From: Spongiibacter thalassae
GTDB lineage: Bacteria > Pseudomonadota > Gammaproteobacteria > Pseudomonadales > Spongiibacteraceae
Length of the DNA stretch: 64,000 nt
Assembly (NCBI RefSeq): GCF_012272835.1
Contig: NZ_JAAWWK010000001.1
Coordinates: forward strand, 929,780 to 993,779
Reading direction: 5' to 3'
The notes under the pieces are model-generated. The model saw nothing but the letters and a program-made list of their open reading frames with translations. It did not search any database and was not told the origin of the DNA. The position numbers and the translations under genes were made by a program. Positions 54,535-62,809 of this stretch are shown piece after piece. Each line of letters starts with the position of its first letter. Positions within the stretch are counted from its first letter, which is position 1.

Positions 54535-55608
54535 TTACCAATCGGCGAGGTCGGCGGCCCGCTTTCGATGCAAACCGGCATTCCCCATAAAGGTGTAGTT
54601 GAACAGAGCCCGTTTGATAAAAATCTGGGCATCGCACTCCCAGGTATAGCCGATACCGCCGTGGGCTTGCACTGTTTCACGGGCGACGTGTAAAAAACGG
54701 TCGCTGAGATGAGCCTTGGCCAGTGCCGCCTGGCGACTCGCCGTTTCGGGCTCCTGATCGAAGGCGTAGGCCGCGTGCCAGTACAGCCCTCTCATCGGCT
54801 CCACATCTACCGCCATATTCGCCAGCTGGTGCTTGAGGGCCTGAAACTTGCCGATGGGTTGACCAAATTGCTCGCGGGTCTTGGCGTAGTCCACGGCCAT
54901 ATCTACACATTGTGCAGCGCCGCCAAAGCTATCGGCGGCCAGCAATACCAATGCGGTATTGAGGATGGGTTCAGCGGCGTTCCCGCAATCACCGTCGAGT
55001 AATTCGGCGGGGCAATCGTTCAAGTTGAGGCTTGCCAGCGGGCGGGTGCGGTCAGCGACATTTTCGGCACTGATTTCCAGTCCCGTAGCGCCTTGTTCGA
55101 TCAGGGCGTAGCGACCACCTGCCAGCGCGACAACGATTAACTGCGCGTGCTCTGCGTGGGGCACATGCTGCTTTTGGCCGGTGATGTTGCCGTTGACACA
55201 GCTCAGTGACGGCGCCAACCAGTTACCCGATTCCGCCGTGGCAAAGCTGGCCAGACACTCACCGGAGGCGAGCTTTGGCAGCCACTTTTCCTGTTGTGCC
55301 GGGCTGCCGGCATAGATCAGTGCCTGGGTGGCCAGAGTGTGGCCCAGTAGCGGGTTGGGCGCAGCGGCCTGCCCCAGTACCTCGGCGATAATGGCCAGGT
55401 CCAACAGGGTCATGCCCATGCCGCCAAAGGCTTCGGGCACGATCAAGGCGGGCACACCCATTTCAACCAGCCCCTGCCAGATGGCCTCGGGCAGCTGCGC
55501 TGGGTCGTCAAAATAGCTGTGCAAGGCTGTTGAGGGGCAATGCTTGTCCAGAAAGCGTTTTACCGTGTCCTGGATTTCCAGTTGTTCTTCCGAGAGTAAA
55601 AATTCCAT
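54535..55608 (-). CDS. Acyl-CoA dehydrogenase, small subunit-like
   Basis: Protein of 357 residues, shorter than typical acyl-CoA dehydrogenases. N-terminal FLLSEEQLEIQDTV, C-terminal KTREQFGQPIGKFQALKHQLA and HGGIGYTWECDAQIFIKRA with the conserved Glu. The flavin segment around FATAESGNW is reduced compared with the usual TEPxAGSD. It lies six bases from a 397-residue acyl-CoA dehydrogenase, resembling the FadE28/FadE29 (ChsE1-ChsE2) pair that makes one heterotetrameric enzyme for short steroid side chains. I infer the same arrangement. Confidence 0.9.
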   Translation of the reverse strand: MEFLLSEEQLEIQDTVKRFLDKHCPSTALHSYFDDPAQLPEAIWQGLVEMGVPALIVPEAFGGMGMTLLDLAIIAEVLGQAAAPNPLLGHTLATQALIYAGSPAQQEKWLPKLASGECLASFATAESGNWLAPSLSCVNGNITGQKQHVPHAEHAQLIVVALAGGRYALIEQGATGLEISAENVADRTRPLASLNLNDCPAELLDGDCGNAAEPILNTALVLLAADSFGGAAQCVDMAVDYAKTREQFGQPIGKFQALKHQLANMAVDVEPMRGLYWHAAYAFDQEPETASRQAALAKAHLSDRFLHVARETVQAHGGIGYTWECDAQIFIKRALFNYTFMGNAGLHRKRAADLADW

Positions 55609-55614
55609 ACCGCC

Positions 55615-56808
55615 TTACTCCGCATCGTCGCGGGGTAAGCCGAAGCCCCGCTCCGCAATAATATTGCGCTGAATATTGGAGGTGCCGCCGGCGATAGCCA
55701 CGCCGAGGGAACCAAAGAATTGATTCAGCCATTTTTCATCGCCCTCTGCGCGGCCCTTGGCCGGGGGCATTAACAGGGCGGCGTCGTTAATCAGGTCTTT
55801 GGCAATATCGGCGACCATATGACCGATATTGGTGTTAATCAGCTTGTTCATCAGGCCGATGCGACCGGCATTTTGCTTGGCGGCAGCCATCGACAACTGA
55901 CGGTAGCTGGAATAGAGGTGGGACTGCACATAGCCTTCCAGGGTGACCAGACGCTCGCGAATCTGCGGGTGGTCGATAGCCGTCACGCCCTGGTACTCAA
56001 CGCCCTTGGCCAGCTCTACCAGTTTTTCAAACAGACCCACGGCGGTTTGTGCGCCGCCAATAGAGCTGCGTTCGTGGGCGAGGGTGGCCTTTGACACCTT
56101 CCAGCCCTCGCCGCGCTCGCCGACGATCCAGTCGGCGGGGGTGCGGGCGTCGTCGAAGAAGACCTCGCAAAATTCCTTGCCGCCGGTCACCTGTTTGATC
56201 GGACGAATGGTAATGCCGGGATTTTTCAGGTCGATCAGCAAATAGGAAATACCGGCGTGCTTGCCAGCCTCTGGCTCGGTGCGCGCCAATACAAACATAT
56301 ACTGGGCGAACTGGGCGAGGGTGGACCAGATTTTCTGGCCGTTAATCGACCACTCCGGCCCGTTCTCGCCCTCTACCAGCTCGGCGCGGGTGCGCAGCGA
56401 GGCCAGGTCGGAACCGGCATTGGGTTCCGAGTAGCCCTGTGCCCAGTGGTATTCGCCGGTCAGGGTCTTGGGAATAAAGCGCTCTTTCTGTTCCTGGGTG
56501 CCGCACTCCAGCAGGGTGGGCACCAGCATCATATTACCGATGCCGGGAGCCTCCATGGGTGCGCGGCGCTTGCTGAACTCGTCGCGGATAATGGTGGCCT
56601 TGAGAATGTCAGGCTCCTGCTCCGATCCTCCGAACTCGCGGGGTACACCGCGATACAGGTAACCGGCGGCAATGGCCTGCCGACGAAACCAGGCTTCTTT
56701 CTCAGCGCGGGAGTCCCCGGCGCTGTCCGGCGCGGGCCAGTGCTCGCCGAGAAAGGCGACCACTTGTTGACGGAAGGCCTCGTAGCTTGCGTTGTATTTC
56801 AGGTCCAC
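55615..56808 (-). CDS. Acyl-CoA dehydrogenase, large subunit-like
   Basis: Protein of 397 residues with a GTG start at 56808 (GGAG seven bases before). Flavin motif SEPNAGSDLASLRTRA (near 130-145), GQKIWSTLAQFAQYM, and C-terminal AGGTSNIQRNIIAERGFGLPRD. Pairs with the gene downstream as the probable second subunit of a heteromeric dehydrogenase. It makes the enoyl-CoA that the MaoC-like protein, encoded 22 bases upstream, could hydrate. Confidence 0.93.
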   Translation of the reverse strand: MDLKYNASYEAFRQQVVAFLGEHWPAPDSAGDSRAEKEAWFRRQAIAAGYLYRGVPREFGGSEQEPDILKATIIRDEFSKRRAPMEAPGIGNMMLVPTLLECGTQEQKERFIPKTLTGEYHWAQGYSEPNAGSDLASLRTRAELVEGENGPEWSINGQKIWSTLAQFAQYMFVLARTEPEAGKHAGISYLLIDLKNPGITIRPIKQVTGGKEFCEVFFDDARTPADWIVGERGEGWKVSKATLAHERSSIGGAQTAVGLFEKLVELAKGVEYQGVTAIDHPQIRERLVTLEGYVQSHLYSSYRQLSMAAAKQNAGRIGLMNKLINTNIGHMVADIAKDLINDAALLMPPAKGRAEGDEKWLNQFFGSLGVAIAGGTSNIQRNIIAERGFGLPRDDAE

Positions 56809-56830
56809 ATCAATTCTCCGTGACAGCAGC

Positions 56831-58123
56831 TCAGGCTTGCTTTTCAGCCAGCAGCTCGCCGTGGCGGGCCAGCATTTCAATGGCTTTGCGCTGGGTCGCT
56901 TCGTCGGCCTGCGGCAACAGCACCGCGCCGCCTGTTTTGCTGGGTAGCGCGATGGTGGCGGTGCAGCGTACGGTTTCTTCATCCCGTTGGTTGATCATCT
57001 GCACTTTCAGGTCAACCAGGTACTGGCCATTTTCCTCGCGCTTGCCGACCACTTCGCCCTTCACAAACTGGACATCGCCCATGTAGTTAAACTTGCGAAT
57101 TTCGTCGTACATGCTGACTACCCAGCCGTTGTCGCCGACCCATTCGGTCAGGTAGTGGTAGAGGTAGTGCTCGCGCATTACGCCGTAGTCGTAGGCGCGG
57201 GGGTTACCAATGGCCTGTGCCCAACTGCTGTCCCAGTGCAGGCGCTGGGCCACATCGGGTACACCCATTTCATTTTTCACATAGAAGGGGGCGATGCGCT
57301 TGCGGTTCTTGTGCCACATGCGACCGGTACGCAGGCCATAGGGCACCCAGCCGTAACCGGCGGCGTGGAAGTTGACCACGTCGGTAACAGTGAGTGGGCC
57401 GCGCACGGAATCGGGTAGTGTGCTGCCAACTTCCAGATCTTCAAAGAACAGCTTCTCGCGGCCACGGGGGTTGTCGTTGGCGTAAAGCTCATCGATGCGG
57501 GCGATGTCCTCATCGGTATAGCTGGCGGGTTCGATGCTCAAGTTCTTGCCCTTTTCACGGGCTTTCTTGCGCTCGGTCAGAATCAGACGGTAGGTGTATT
57601 CGGCAATCACTTCACCGCGCTGGTTCATTTTCACCGAACGGTTCAGGCGGGTGACCTTGCGACCGGCGAACTCAGAGGGGGTGACTTCCAGATCGACTTC
57701 ACCGGAAAAGCTGTACACGCTGTCGCCGGGGTAGAGGGGCTTGTAGAACTTCCACTCGCCGCCGGAAATAAATGCGTGAATACCGCGAAACACGCTTTTG
57801 GTTTGATCCTTGATTTCTTTCGGAATCGGGTCGCCAAGCAGGGGCTTGTTGACAAAACCGGAGATAATCGGCGGTGCAATGGGGCCGCCCCAGCGGGTCT
57901 TGCTGGCGTAGTCAGGATCGACAAAAAGCGGGTTGTCGCTGCCACAGCCCTGGGCGTAGGTGCGAATATTGTCTTCGCTGATGGTGGTGATCTGTTCCTT
58001 GTCGCGGCAGGCCAGATCGATGCCAATCAACAGGCGCGCCCGTTCGATATCGTGATCGGTCAATTCGTAGTTGGTCGCTTTTTCAAATTCTTCGCTGATT
58101 TGTTTTTTGTTGTCGTCAGACAT
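56831..58123 (-). CDS. MaoC-like double-hotdog acyl dehydratase
   Basis: Protein of 430 residues with two hotdog domains: the N-terminal FAS1-type dehydratase region (about 40-170) and a C-terminal MaoC-like region (about 215-370). The N-terminal domain carries the hydratase signature with one change: GSDNPLFVDPDYA has Phe where active R-hydratases have His (NPLHxD). The second domain shows VTDVVNFHAAGYG and HYLYHYLTEW but no clear Asp/His dyad. Hydration of an enoyl-CoA is expected from context, but catalytic competence is uncertain. Confidence 0.85.
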   Translation of the reverse strand: MSDDNKKQISEEFEKATNYELTDHDIERARLLIGIDLACRDKEQITTISEDNIRTYAQGCGSDNPLFVDPDYASKTRWGGPIAPPIISGFVNKPLLGDPIPKEIKDQTKSVFRGIHAFISGGEWKFYKPLYPGDSVYSFSGEVDLEVTPSEFAGRKVTRLNRSVKMNQRGEVIAEYTYRLILTERKKAREKGKNLSIEPASYTDEDIARIDELYANDNPRGREKLFFEDLEVGSTLPDSVRGPLTVTDVVNFHAAGYGWVPYGLRTGRMWHKNRKRIAPFYVKNEMGVPDVAQRLHWDSSWAQAIGNPRAYDYGVMREHYLYHYLTEWVGDNGWVVSMYDEIRKFNYMGDVQFVKGEVVGKREENGQYLVDLKVQMINQRDEETVRCTATIALPSKTGGAVLLPQADEATQRKAIEMLARHGELLAEKQA

Positions 58124-58158
58124 GTTCGAACTCCAGGTAAATCGCAGTTAATCGTGGG

Positions 58159-59034
58159 TTATTTGCCGCTGAATACAGGCTCGCGCTTTTCGGCAAAGGC
58201 ACGAATCGCTTCTTTGTGATCGTCGGTCATGGAAGACATCACCATATGGCTGGCCTCCCGGTCCAGTTGGTCGCTCAGGCTGGCATCGACGGCGGCGTTC
58301 ATATTGCGTTTCATCAATTCCAGGGTGATCGGGGGCGCTTTGGCCAACCGGGCAGCCAGCGTCATGGTGGCGGTTTCCAGTTCGCTGTCATCCACCAGTT
58401 GATTGATAAGGCCAATGCGTAGGGCTTCCTCGGCAGACACTTTTTCTGACAGGTACATCAGTTCCTTTGCCTTGGCGCTGCCCAGCAGGCGGGTCAGGAA
58501 GAAGCTGGCGCCATAGTCGCCGGATAGGCCGGCCTTGATAAATGAGGTGATAAACACGGCCTTGTTACTGGCGACCCGAAAGTCGCAGGCTCCCGCCAGC
58601 GCCATGCCGACGCTGACCGTTGCGCCGCGGATCATGGCGATGGTCGGTTTGGGCATTTCGTAGAGGATGCGCGAGGTTTCCATATTGTCACGCAGCCACT
58701 TCACCCGGTTCACAATGGTGTCGGGGGGGCGCTTGGCACGGCGCTCGGCGGCGGCCGCTTCTTCCTCGGCACTCATGGGCTGCTTTTTCTCGGGTTTGCC
58801 GGCGATATCGCCACCCGCACAGAAGGCCTTGCCCGCGCCGGTGATGACCACCACCCGTGCATCGCGGTTGGCGGCGGCGTCGGCCATGGCGTCGGTGAGC
58901 TGGCGCATCATTGGCGGGTTCAGCGCGTTGAGCTTGGCGGGGCGATTGAGGGTGAGGGTTAGTACCCCATTCTCAAGATGCTGTAATACCAGTGCTTGAT
59001 CCATAGTCGTTTGATCCATGCTGTTTTGGCCCAT
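58159..59034 (-). CDS. Enoyl-CoA hydratase/isomerase family protein
   Basis: Crotonase of 291 residues. Oxyanion loop KAFCAGGDIAGK; the first Glu position is replaced (TVSVGMALAGACDF), while the second catalytic position shows KAGLSGDYGASFFLTRLLG with Asp. This GDYG variety is known among crotonases whose exact reaction differs from simple hydration. An internal Lys/Glu-rich insertion (PEKKQPMSAEEEAAAAERRAK) lies after the oxyanion loop. Start taken at 59034; two later in-frame ATG codons are alternatives. 12 bases after the ligase gene. Confidence 0.9.
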   Translation of the reverse strand: MGQNSMDQTTMDQALVLQHLENGVLTLTLNRPAKLNALNPPMMRQLTDAMADAAANRDARVVVITGAGKAFCAGGDIAGKPEKKQPMSAEEEAAAAERRAKRPPDTIVNRVKWLRDNMETSRILYEMPKPTIAMIRGATVSVGMALAGACDFRVASNKAVFITSFIKAGLSGDYGASFFLTRLLGSAKAKELMYLSEKVSAEEALRIGLINQLVDDSELETATMTLAARLAKAPPITLELMKRNMNAAVDASLSDQLDREASHMVMSSMTDDHKEAIRAFAEKREPVFSGK

Positions 59035-59046
59035 TGCGTCGGGTCT

Positions 59047-60561
59047 TTATGCCTGATCCAGAAACAGGTTCTTCACGGCGTGTTTGGAAATTTTCATCGA
59101 CGGTGTGCGGGGCATCTCCTCGACGATCTTGATTGCTGTTGGTACCTGGTAAGAGGTCAGTTTGTTTTTGGCAAAGGCAATAATTTCATCGATGTTGACC
59201 TCGCCACTGCCGGGCCGCAGTTCAATCGCTGCCACCGGGACTTCACCCAGACGCTGATCGGGAATACCGACCACACAGGCCTGCTTGATTTTGTCGTGGC
59301 TACGCAGCACCGCGACCACATCCTGCGGAAGAATTTTGAAACCTCCGCGAATAATGGCATCGTCGGCACGGCCCTTGATGTACAGAAAGCCGTCTTCATC
59401 AATTTGGGCGAGGTCGGTGGTGCGGGTCCACTCCTTGTGGCCGATCTGATTGGAGATCACCTCCAGTATCCCCGTGGTATTGGGCGGCACAACTTCGCCG
59501 CTGTCGGCATTGACCACACGGATTTGCGTACCTGGTTGTGCGCGCCCGACCGAGCCGCGTTTTTGCTTGGCAAATTGTTTGTGGTCGCCAATCGTCCAGC
59601 CTGCTACTGCGCCGGCAAACTCGGTGGCACCGTAGGAGTCCAGCAAGGGCACGCCATACTTGTTCTCAAATTCCTCCTGCAGGGCGGGAGGTAGCGGCGC
59701 ACTGCCGCAGCGAATAGCGAGCAGGCTGCTCAGTTCTTCTACCGGGGTATCGGCATCCATCACCATGCGCAGCGCCGCGGGAGGCAGGGAAATCAGCTTG
59801 GGCCGATAGGTGGTCAGGGCGCGGCGGATTTCGGCGACACTGAATTTCTCCAGAATCACGATGGGGCGGGCTTGGGTAACCGCCGCCATGGCAGCGAACA
59901 TACCGCCAATATGAACCAGCGGTGTGGTCAGTACGGCGGGGGTGTCTTTCAAGCGAATATCTTCAACTTCCTTGTGACTGCTGTAGTGCCCCGGTGTGCC
60001 CATTAGCGACAGCGCGAAGCTGCGATAGGGTAGTTCGATGCGTTTGGCGGGGCCGGTGGTGCCACTGGTTAACATCAGTATGCAGGTATTGGGCAGCGCC
60101 GGGTGGTAGTCGGTGCTGGCCTGTGCCGGTGCCGCTTGTACCGTCGAGATATGCAGTGCCTCGTCGGCGGACATTTCCAACACTGCTGTGCCACATTCCC
60201 GTGCGGTGTCGCTCAGCTGGGCGTGGGCCAGATCGTCGCGGTCGCAGATCACTGCCTTCAATTTCAAGCCGCGGATGTCGGCGCTGACCTTGTCGGGGCT
60301 TTGAAAGGGGTTGATGGTTGCTACGCAGCGCCGCGAGGCCAGTACCTGCATCAGCGCCGCCACATGGGCAGGGCGGTTGCGCAGCAGCACACCCACCACA
60401 TCGCCTTCTCCCAGGCCCGCTTTAACCAGACTGTCTTCCAGTTGGTTCATGGCATCGTTAATGCTTTGCCAGCTAAACCACTGCCCCTGAAATTCAAGGG
60501 CAGGACTTTCAGGGGAGAGTTTCAAGACCTGGTGAATACGTTCGATGAGACTCGGTTGCAT
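59047..60561 (-). CDS. AMP-forming acyl-CoA ligase
   Basis: Ligase of 504 residues and first gene of the long minus-strand operon. P-loop LTSGTTGPAKRIEL (near 164-177), LDSYGATEFAG (A5), TTDLAQIDEDGFLYIKGRADDAIIRGG (hinge), and C-terminal PRTPSMKISKHAVK with the catalytic Lys. All motifs are intact, so it should activate an acid to its CoA ester and start side-chain degradation. Divergent from the GntR gene, with about 240 bases between them. Confidence 0.94.
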   Translation of the reverse strand: MQPSLIERIHQVLKLSPESPALEFQGQWFSWQSINDAMNQLEDSLVKAGLGEGDVVGVLLRNRPAHVAALMQVLASRRCVATINPFQSPDKVSADIRGLKLKAVICDRDDLAHAQLSDTARECGTAVLEMSADEALHISTVQAAPAQASTDYHPALPNTCILMLTSGTTGPAKRIELPYRSFALSLMGTPGHYSSHKEVEDIRLKDTPAVLTTPLVHIGGMFAAMAAVTQARPIVILEKFSVAEIRRALTTYRPKLISLPPAALRMVMDADTPVEELSSLLAIRCGSAPLPPALQEEFENKYGVPLLDSYGATEFAGAVAGWTIGDHKQFAKQKRGSVGRAQPGTQIRVVNADSGEVVPPNTTGILEVISNQIGHKEWTRTTDLAQIDEDGFLYIKGRADDAIIRGGFKILPQDVVAVLRSHDKIKQACVVGIPDQRLGEVPVAAIELRPGSGEVNIDEIIAFAKNKLTSYQVPTAIKIVEEMPRTPSMKISKHAVKNLFLDQA

Positions 60562-60651
60562 GAGCGGTAAATCCTGTTGTGGTAGCTGCAGAGCGCTCTG
60601 TGTGTGGTCGGCGACCTTCGCAATTCAGCGTATCTTTAGTATAATTGTGTT

Positions 60652-60758
60652 AATCATATCAATCGTATATATGATTTGGCAAGGGGTTGAAAATAAAGTT
60701 GCTTGGGAAGGTCGCGAAAGTCTTCTTTCACTAAGGAAGTAAAATGGTATATATGATT
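60652..60758. promoter_or_regulatory. Candidate GntR operators: inverted repeat and 12-bp direct repeat
   Basis: AATCATAT (60652-60659) and ATATGATT (60669-60676) form perfect 8-bp arms with a 9-base spacer. GTATATATGATT occurs exactly twice, at 60665-60676 and 60747-60758. They are in the divergent space between the operon head and the GntR gene. A similar TATATGAT is in the 18324-18346 site. Confidence 0.55.
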
Positions 60759-60802
60759 AAATAGCGGAAATTGGAGTAGCCCTTGTTCGGGTTTTAGGGC
60801 AG

Positions 60803-61648
60803 GTGTCAGAAAAGCGGGCCGATATGATAGAAATAGCAGATGTGACCAGCCGAACCGGAATTCCCGGTAAAGGTAAAAACAGCCGAGGAGCCAAGCGGTT
60901 CAAGGTGCCAAAGGCGTCGGAGCTGTTGGCGGGAAATATTCGGGACCAGATTATTCGCGGCAAGCTGCGCGACGGCGATCAATTGCCCGCCGAAGCGAAC
61001 TTGATGGAACAATTTGACGTGTCGCGGCCTACCATTCGTGAAGCCTACCGAATTCTCGAAGCCCAACAGTTGGTGTCGGTGACCCGCGGTGCCAAGGGTG
61101 GGGCGGTGGTACATGCCCCCAGCCCGGACCTGATCGCCGAAAACACCTTGATGGTATTGCAGGCCGAGGGTGTGACCATGTCTGAGGTCTACCTGGCTCG
61201 CAACGCCTCTGAGCCGGCGCTGGTGCGGCTGGTGGCGACCAATGCCCGGGAAGAAGCCCCGCCGCGACTGCGGGAGTGTTTGGCCGCTGAAGAACAGGCG
61301 CTGCTGAAAGATCCCCAGGCGTTTTCCGCCGCGCTGGATCAGTTTCATGCCACGCTGGTTGAACTTGCGGGAAACCGGCCCCTGCGCCACCTCTACAATG
61401 CTATCTCCTCCATTATTGCGGTGCATCAGGCTCTGGTGGCTGAGCAGAAGTGGCGTAACAAAGAAGCGACTCAAAAAACCCTGGCCGCAGGCTTACGCTC
61501 CCAGAGCAAGTTGATTGACCTGATCGAAGCGGGCGAAATCGACAAGGCCGTCGCCCATTGGCGCAACCACAATGAAGCGGCCTACAAAATGTGGATCACC
61601 AACTACGAAGACACTACAGTACTTGAGGTGCTCAGCCGCAATAGCTGA
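60803..61648 (+). CDS. GntR/FadR-type (FCD) transcriptional regulator
   Basis: Regulator of 281 residues, start GTG 60803 or ATG 60824. The winged helix lies at about 40-105 (GKLRDGDQLPAEANLMEQFDVSRPTIREA, then VTRGAKGGAVV), followed by an all-helical FCD ligand domain that typically binds an acyl-CoA or carboxylate with a metal. Divergent from the 15-kb operon, it most likely represses it until a pathway CoA ester appears. A clear terminator follows. Confidence 0.93.
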   Translation: MSEKRADMIEIADVTSRTGIPGKGKNSRGAKRFKVPKASELLAGNIRDQIIRGKLRDGDQLPAEANLMEQFDVSRPTIREAYRILEAQQLVSVTRGAKGGAVVHAPSPDLIAENTLMVLQAEGVTMSEVYLARNASEPALVRLVATNAREEAPPRLRECLAAEEQALLKDPQAFSAALDQFHATLVELAGNRPLRHLYNAISSIIAVHQALVAEQKWRNKEATQKTLAAGLRSQSKLIDLIEAGEIDKAVAHWRNHNEAAYKMWITNYEDTTVLEVLSRNS

Positions 61649-61668
61649 TTTTCGCCGTACCTTCCTTT

Positions 61669-61708
61669 AAACCGCCCGACGGCTCTCCGTTGGGCGGTTT
61701 GCGTTTTT
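61669..61708 (+). terminator. Intrinsic terminator of the GntR gene
   Basis: AAACCGCCC (61669-61677) pairs with GGGCGGTTT (61692-61700), with inner ACGG/CCGT pairing and a CTCT loop, followed by GCGTTTTTG. Lies 20 bases after the stop and marks the border of the catabolic island. Confidence 0.9.
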
Positions 61709-61796
61709 GTCATCGGCTTGCCAAGTGATTTCGCAGTACTGCTTAACTTATTCACGCTCTATTATGCAGAGCCTCTCTTAGGCACACGGATGTAGA

Positions 61797-61848
61797 GCGC
61801 CTAAATCAGTCGCGCGTTTTTTGCGTCGGCTGCATTTGCTTGTTAGCC
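61797..61848 (-). repeat. attC-like recombination site 1
   Basis: Bounded by GCGCCTAAA and GCTTGTTAGCC, close to the integron core sites RYYYAAC and GTTRRRY, with an imperfect stem CAGTCGCGC / GCGTCGGCTG around a T-run. It overlaps the end of the antitoxin gene, whose last residues ANKQMQPTQK are the well-known read-through translation of attC sites. Confidence 0.7.
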
Positions 61849-62120
61849 GTGAGATCTTGCAGAGAGCCAGATATGTACTTGTGAATAATACTTGATACGA
61901 AAGTTTGGTACGGAATACCTTCTTCCGAAGCGCGAGACTGGATCGCGGTTAAATCCCTGTTGGAGATTCTAATATTTATTCTCTTATCTTTTTTAAAGGT
62001 GTTGCTGGCTATTGCCTCCAACTCCTTTTTACGGGACTCCGTTAATACTGACTCAAATTCGCCGGCCTCTACGGCATCAAGCAGAGCTCTCTCTTCTTTC
62101 GATAACTTACCTTTGCTCAT
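61806..62120 (-). CDS. CopG-type antitoxin
   Basis: Antitoxin of 104 residues with KDKRINIRISNRDLTAIQSRA and EEGIPYQTFVSSIIHKYISG, a ribbon-helix-helix core typical of CopG antitoxins of type II systems. The N-terminal Lys/Glu-rich region would wrap the toxin. It overlaps the toxin stop by four bases (ATGA). The last 14 residues (from TANKQMQPTQ) are encoded inside the attC site and are probably not functional. Confidence 0.87.
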   Translation of the reverse strand: MSKGKLSKEERALLDAVEAGEFESVLTESRKKELEAIASNTFKKDKRINIRISNRDLTAIQSRASEEGIPYQTFVSSIIHKYISGSLQDLTANKQMQPTQKTRD

Positions 62121-62395
62121 GAGCCACCTCCAAGGTACAACTTGGTAAATTTCCTGCTGGGAATGATTGTTTTCAAAAACACCTCATCTTCGTTTTCCAC
62201 ATACGGAACCAGATGAACGTATTCCTTAATGCAAATGACGAAAATCCGTTGGTTGGGATAATCAGAGGCGTTTGGATGGGCTATATCATCCAGTAGCCCA
62301 CCATGTTCAATATGGAAGATCGCCTCTTCAAAAGAAACGCCTCGCTCAACGATAAGCTCCTGATTTTTATTGGGATTCCAATTGTAGATTTTCAT
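62117..62395 (-). CDS. BrnT-like toxin of a type II toxin-antitoxin pair
   Basis: Protein of 92 residues, a small RNase-like toxin family member: YNWNPNKNQELIVERGVSFEEAI at the start, then YPNQRIFVI, and the closing TIIPSRKFTKLY signature. Encoded upstream of, and translationally coupled to, the CopG antitoxin. Carried as the first (leftmost) cassette of the integron array, where toxin-antitoxin pairs commonly stabilise the array. Confidence 0.85.
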   Translation of the reverse strand: MKIYNWNPNKNQELIVERGVSFEEAIFHIEHGGLLDDIAHPNASDYPNQRIFVICIKEYVHLVPYVENEDEVFLKTIIPSRKFTKLYLGGGS

Positions 62396-62442
62396 ACGCG
62401 AAAGCTTAGCACGAATGTGTGCATTTTGTCATCAGGCGGCGA

Positions 62443-62489
62443 GCGCCTAAAGCAGCGAGTAATTTGTCCGACTGCCGATACTTGTTATG
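62443..62489 (-). repeat. attC-like recombination site 2
   Basis: Starts GCGCCTAAAGCAG and ends CGACTGCCGATACTTGTTATG, the same layout as site 1 (GCGCCTAAA..CAG ... CTGC ... CTTGTTA). It overlaps the last codons of the antitoxin gene at 62485, just 3' of it. Confidence 0.6.
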
Positions 62490-62703
62490 GCTGCCATTTA
62501 ATGTCGAGCTTACGATGATGATTGGCACAATCTCTCAGGTAAAGATTGATTAGACTCTGGTAAGGAATGCCCGACTCTTCAGACATGCTTTTAAAATAGT
62601 CTATGACATCTTCACTTAACCGGATAGTTACCGGCTTTTTTAGCTTGGACGCATAGGGATTTTTCCTGGATTTCATCTTTGAAAAATCATATTCACTTTT
62701 CAT
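62485..62703 (-). CDS. Orphan BrnA/CopG-like antitoxin
   Basis: Protein of 72 residues: EYDFSKMKSRKNPYASKLKKPVTIRL, then EDVIDYFKSMSEESGIPYQSLINLYLRDCA, the BrnA-like ribbon-helix-helix pattern. Such antitoxins normally follow a BrnT toxin gene; none precedes it here, so it is either an orphan or acts against a toxin elsewhere. Single-gene cassette of the array. Confidence 0.82.
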   Translation of the reverse strand: MKSEYDFSKMKSRKNPYASKLKKPVTIRLSEDVIDYFKSMSEESGIPYQSLINLYLRDCANHHRKLDIKWQP

Positions 62704-62719
62704 GACGTTTTACCTCTGT

Positions 62720-62806
62720 AGTAACTTTGCTCGGTATTGGTTGCCTTATGGGCTCCGGTAGAGGTCAGGTTTTTTGTGGCCGAAACGTATTTAAGCGGTT
62801 TGTTAT
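62720..62806 (-). repeat. Possible attC-like site 3
   Basis: From GTAACTTTGCTCGG to GCGGTTTGTTATG, ending just 3' of the stop of the next gene, in the position expected for a cassette's attC. The internal pairing is weak, so this is less certain than the other three. Confidence 0.3.
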
Positions 62807-62809
62807 GTG

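Noticed and set aside
62720..62806. Confident fourth attC of the array
   Set aside because: The end motif TTGTTA and the position fit, but the stem pairing is poor, so it is kept only as a low-confidence feature.
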